8,610 bases of DNA from Verrucomicrobiota bacterium. GTDB taxonomy: Bacteria > Verrucomicrobiota > Verrucomicrobiia > Chthoniobacterales > UBA6821. A model generated the notes under the pieces. It had not been told where the DNA came from. It made no database searches and saw only the letters and a list, made by a program, of their open reading frames with translations. Position numbers and translations under genes: made by a program. The DNA is taken from contig VHCR01000049.1 in the NCBI GenBank assembly GCA_016871655.1, positions 1 to 8,610 on the forward strand, read 5' to 3'. Below, piece after piece: positions 6,852-8,610 of the stretch (within the stretch, counting starts at the first letter, position 1; each line of letters begins with the position of its first letter).

Positions 6852-6899
6852 AAAATTTTGCTATCATCGCTATTTTATGATTTAGTGGCGCTTTTTGCT

Positions 6900-8198
6900 A
6901 TGGAATTTCCAAACTACCACACGCCCAGGGATTCTCCGAACTATGCTCACGTTGATGAACGGACTTATTTGAATCCGAAGCAAAACATTCAAAAGACGTC
7001 AGACATCAACCGCAGATCCAGCCAAATATCAAGCGCCGCTGATCCAACCATTCGAAGCACCGCTACGGATTCGTCGAGAGCCTCGATTCTTCCTCATTTT
7101 TCAGATGTCCAAAAATTTTTTTCTTATTTTCGCTCTGCAGATCATCCTTACCAACCTGTTCCTGATCAAGAAAACGCCATTGAAATAATATCACCTCTTC
7201 ACGAACAACCCTATCAAAGAACATCAATCGATAGTTCGATATCGAGAGCAACTTCGTGGCCTCCAACTAGCGAAGGTAGTAAGGCGCTATTAAAAAAAGC
7301 GGATAGAATAAACATGAATTGTTGGAATGAATTTTATAAATTATCGTCCCCAAAAACAACGCAAAATCCCACTTTATTTCTCCAACTATTAGAAAAAAAT
7401 ATTTTCTCTTATCAGGAATATACTTCCTCACGCGAGGTTCATTTTCAAGCTGCGAAGGAGGAGTTTCTTCAACACAACAACCCTTCTCTCATCCCATCAT
7501 TAATTGATCTTTCCGATCATTCACACGATGCTTCTATTAATTATCTTTTGCGCCTGCAATCAGCAATAGAACGATTAGAAAAACTAGTAGTCGAGACGAA
7601 TAAAGGAATTTCTCGTGACCAGACGTTTTCAGTAGCGGTCGAAACTCCTACTTCTGGAGAGAGGGAGCGCGAAAGGCTGCTTTCTCCCTCCACTCAACCA
7701 GCGGTAATGAGAGAACTAACGGAAACTATTTCATCTTTAAAAGAAAAAATATCGACCTCAGTAGATGCATACTCGGCTAAAATTGAGGCTGATATTTCTT
7801 TTCTTGAAAGAGTATTAGAAATCAGTCCGAACTCTTTACAGGAGGTTGAATACTTAATAGGAAAGTTGAAAGGTCGCCAAACTTGGCTGCAGCAAATTCG
7901 AGATCATCAACAAAGTAATACAGAAAGGCTCCATCAACTCTTTCAACAGCATCTTAACGATCTTGTTGCAGAAACAGCCAAAGCTGATCGCGAATTTAAA
8001 AATTTTGATACCTCAAATCGTCAAGAAGCTTTAGCTGCTTTTTCAAAAAGTCGGATGAGACTTTGGGAAGCGACCCAATCATTCAAAGGGCTCCATCAAG
8101 ATTATGACCCCACGCAAGACTATCTGGAAACAGTTTATGGAAGAAATGATATCTTGAAACAAAGCAAAGAGAAATTTTTGGGGCCGGCATCCCGGTAG
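6900..8198 (+). CDS. Uncharacterised 432-residue protein, disordered N-terminus and helical C-terminus
   Basis: I do not recognise this protein. The reading frame opens at 6795, but its first 35 codons overlap the map start and encode the heptamer repeat, so ATG 6900 (MEFPNYHTPRDSPN) is preferred, giving 432 residues. There is no signal peptide or membrane segment. Residues 1-130 are rich in Ser, Thr, Pro, Asn and Gln and look disordered. Residues about 130-235 contain helices (SINYLLRLQSAIERLEKLVV near 212-231). After a Ser/Thr/Glu/Arg linker (about 236-266) comes a long charged helical or coiled-coil stretch (about 267-365, e.g. ELTETISSLKEKISTSVDAY). Only one Cys (141) is present. The composition resembles effector or structural proteins of host-associated bacteria, but that is inference from composition alone. 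It converges on the APH-family gene with 21 bases between stops. Confidence 0.75.
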   Translation: MEFPNYHTPRDSPNYAHVDERTYLNPKQNIQKTSDINRRSSQISSAADPTIRSTATDSSRASILPHFSDVQKFFSYFRSADHPYQPVPDQENAIEIISPLHEQPYQRTSIDSSISRATSWPPTSEGSKALLKKADRINMNCWNEFYKLSSPKTTQNPTLFLQLLEKNIFSYQEYTSSREVHFQAAKEEFLQHNNPSLIPSLIDLSDHSHDASINYLLRLQSAIERLEKLVVETNKGISRDQTFSVAVETPTSGERERERLLSPSTQPAVMRELTETISSLKEKISTSVDAYSAKIEADISFLERVLEISPNSLQEVEYLIGKLKGRQTWLQQIRDHQQSNTERLHQLFQQHLNDLVAETAKADREFKNFDTSNRQEALAAFSKSRMRLWEATQSFKGLHQDYDPTQDYLETVYGRNDILKQSKEKFLGPASR

Positions 8199-8219
8199 TT
8201 TAGTGCGACACCAGCTGTC

Positions 8220-8610
8220 CTATTTTACTAACCTAAAAAATCTTATACCTCCTCTAAATAATTCTTCAATGACTTGCCAGGTTCGCGTAGCGCCAAATGC
8301 ATTCCAGCTGGTGAGGCCAGCCGCAGCTATGAGAAATTTCCACAACGTCCAAGCACGAGCACGCGTCCATGTTGCAGCATCGAATGGAAGCATCGATTGA
8401 AAAAGTTCACGACTCTCGCCTTGAAAGAACGTCCATGCGATCGTCAGATCACACGCAGGGTCGCCAACAGCAAGCTGTCCAAAATCAATCACTGCACTCA
8501 ATTTTTCTTTTCTCACCAGCAAATTCATAGGACTGATATCGCCATGAACCCAGACAGGTGGTCGCTGCCACGTGGTTGAAAGAGCCTCTTCCCAAATTTT
8601 TGTGGCAACG
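8220..8610 (-). CDS. APH-family phosphotransferase (aminoglycoside phosphotransferase-like), 5' part outside window
   Basis: The C-terminal 129 residues of a protein-kinase-fold small-molecule phosphotransferase (PF01636-type). The frame is open through the window edge: residues before the internal Met at 8528 read PPVWVHGDISPMN, the Brenner motif with catalytic Asp (HGD) and metal-binding Asn. The second metal-binding motif, SAVIDFGQLAVGDPACDL, follows about 15 residues later; the G-D-P-x-x-D-L sequence is a family hallmark. Family members are usually 250-350 residues, so over half is missing. The substrate cannot be told: members phosphorylate aminoglycosides, macrolides, homoserine, choline or other metabolites, and sequence at this level does not establish drug resistance. 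The gene ends at TAG 8220 and converges with the hypothetical gene at 6900-8198. Confidence 0.88.
   Translation of the reverse strand, partial: VATKIWEEALSTTWQRPPVWVHGDISPMNLLVRKEKLSAVIDFGQLAVGDPACDLTIAWTFFQGESRELFQSMLPFDAATWTRARAWTLWKFLIAAAGLTSWNAFGATRTWQVIEELFRGGIRFFRLVK

Noticed and set aside
6795..6899. 35-codon N-terminal extension of the 6900 gene from ATG 6795
   Set aside because: It overlaps the map start on the other strand and encodes the tandem heptamer repeat (LQVTGYRLQ), so it is unlikely to be protein.
8184..8219. Terminator between the converging 6900 gene and the APH-family gene
   Set aside because: Only a 4-bp CCGG/CCGG stem (8184-8195) without a T-run is visible.
8220..8610. 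Antibiotic resistance gene
   Set aside because: The APH fold alone does not show drug activity; no mobile element or resistance-specific signature is present and most of the protein is missing.

Overview
The window looks like a chromosomal segment of an A+T-leaning bacterium (G+C judged by eye at a little over 40 %). Ribosomal protein S11 carries a long Ala/Lys/Pro/Glu-rich N-terminal extension, the order is map-rpmJ-rpsM-rpsK-rpsD, and recognisable Shine-Dalgarno sequences are absent. My best guess is a member of the PVC group, Verrucomicrobia-like, but this rests on remembered resemblance of the S13, S11 and MetAP sequences and is tentative. There is no rRNA, tRNA, CRISPR array, integrase or transposase gene in view.

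Layout. 1-1463 (minus) is most of ptsI, enzyme I of the PEP phosphotransferase system, cut at its 3' end by the window edge. A 140-base divergent spacer with a heptanucleotide tandem repeat separates it from a secreted subtilisin-family protease (1604-3307, plus). The protease converges, with a 5-base gap, on a small P-loop kinase-like NTPase (3313-3819, minus). From 3820 to 4131 there is no gene. This stretch holds a decayed repeat copy and a 143-base imperfect inverted repeat whose outer end overlaps the rpsD stop codon.

The ribosomal block reads on the minus strand as map (6808-6056), rpmJ (5900-5787), rpsM (5727-5350), rpsK (5331-4771) and rpsD (4743-4132). It encodes methionine aminopeptidase and proteins L36, S13, S11 and S4. 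infA is not between map and rpmJ, and rpoA/rplQ do not follow rpsD. A REP-like GC palindrome sits between rpmJ and rpsM. Upstream of map is a second divergent spacer with a heptanucleotide repeat of the same family as the first. From there an unrecognised 432-residue protein, with a disordered-looking N-terminus and a helical C-terminus, reads rightward (6900-8198). It converges on the C-terminal part of an APH-family phosphotransferase (8220-8610, minus), cut by the window edge.

The ribosomal genes and map form one functional unit: translation and N-terminal Met removal. The others look like independent single genes. The most interesting material is non-coding: related heptamer repeats in both divergent spacers, the large inverted repeat replacing the usual distal end of the ribosomal operon, and the general lack of Shine-Dalgarno sites. 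I did not find a clear new multi-gene system.
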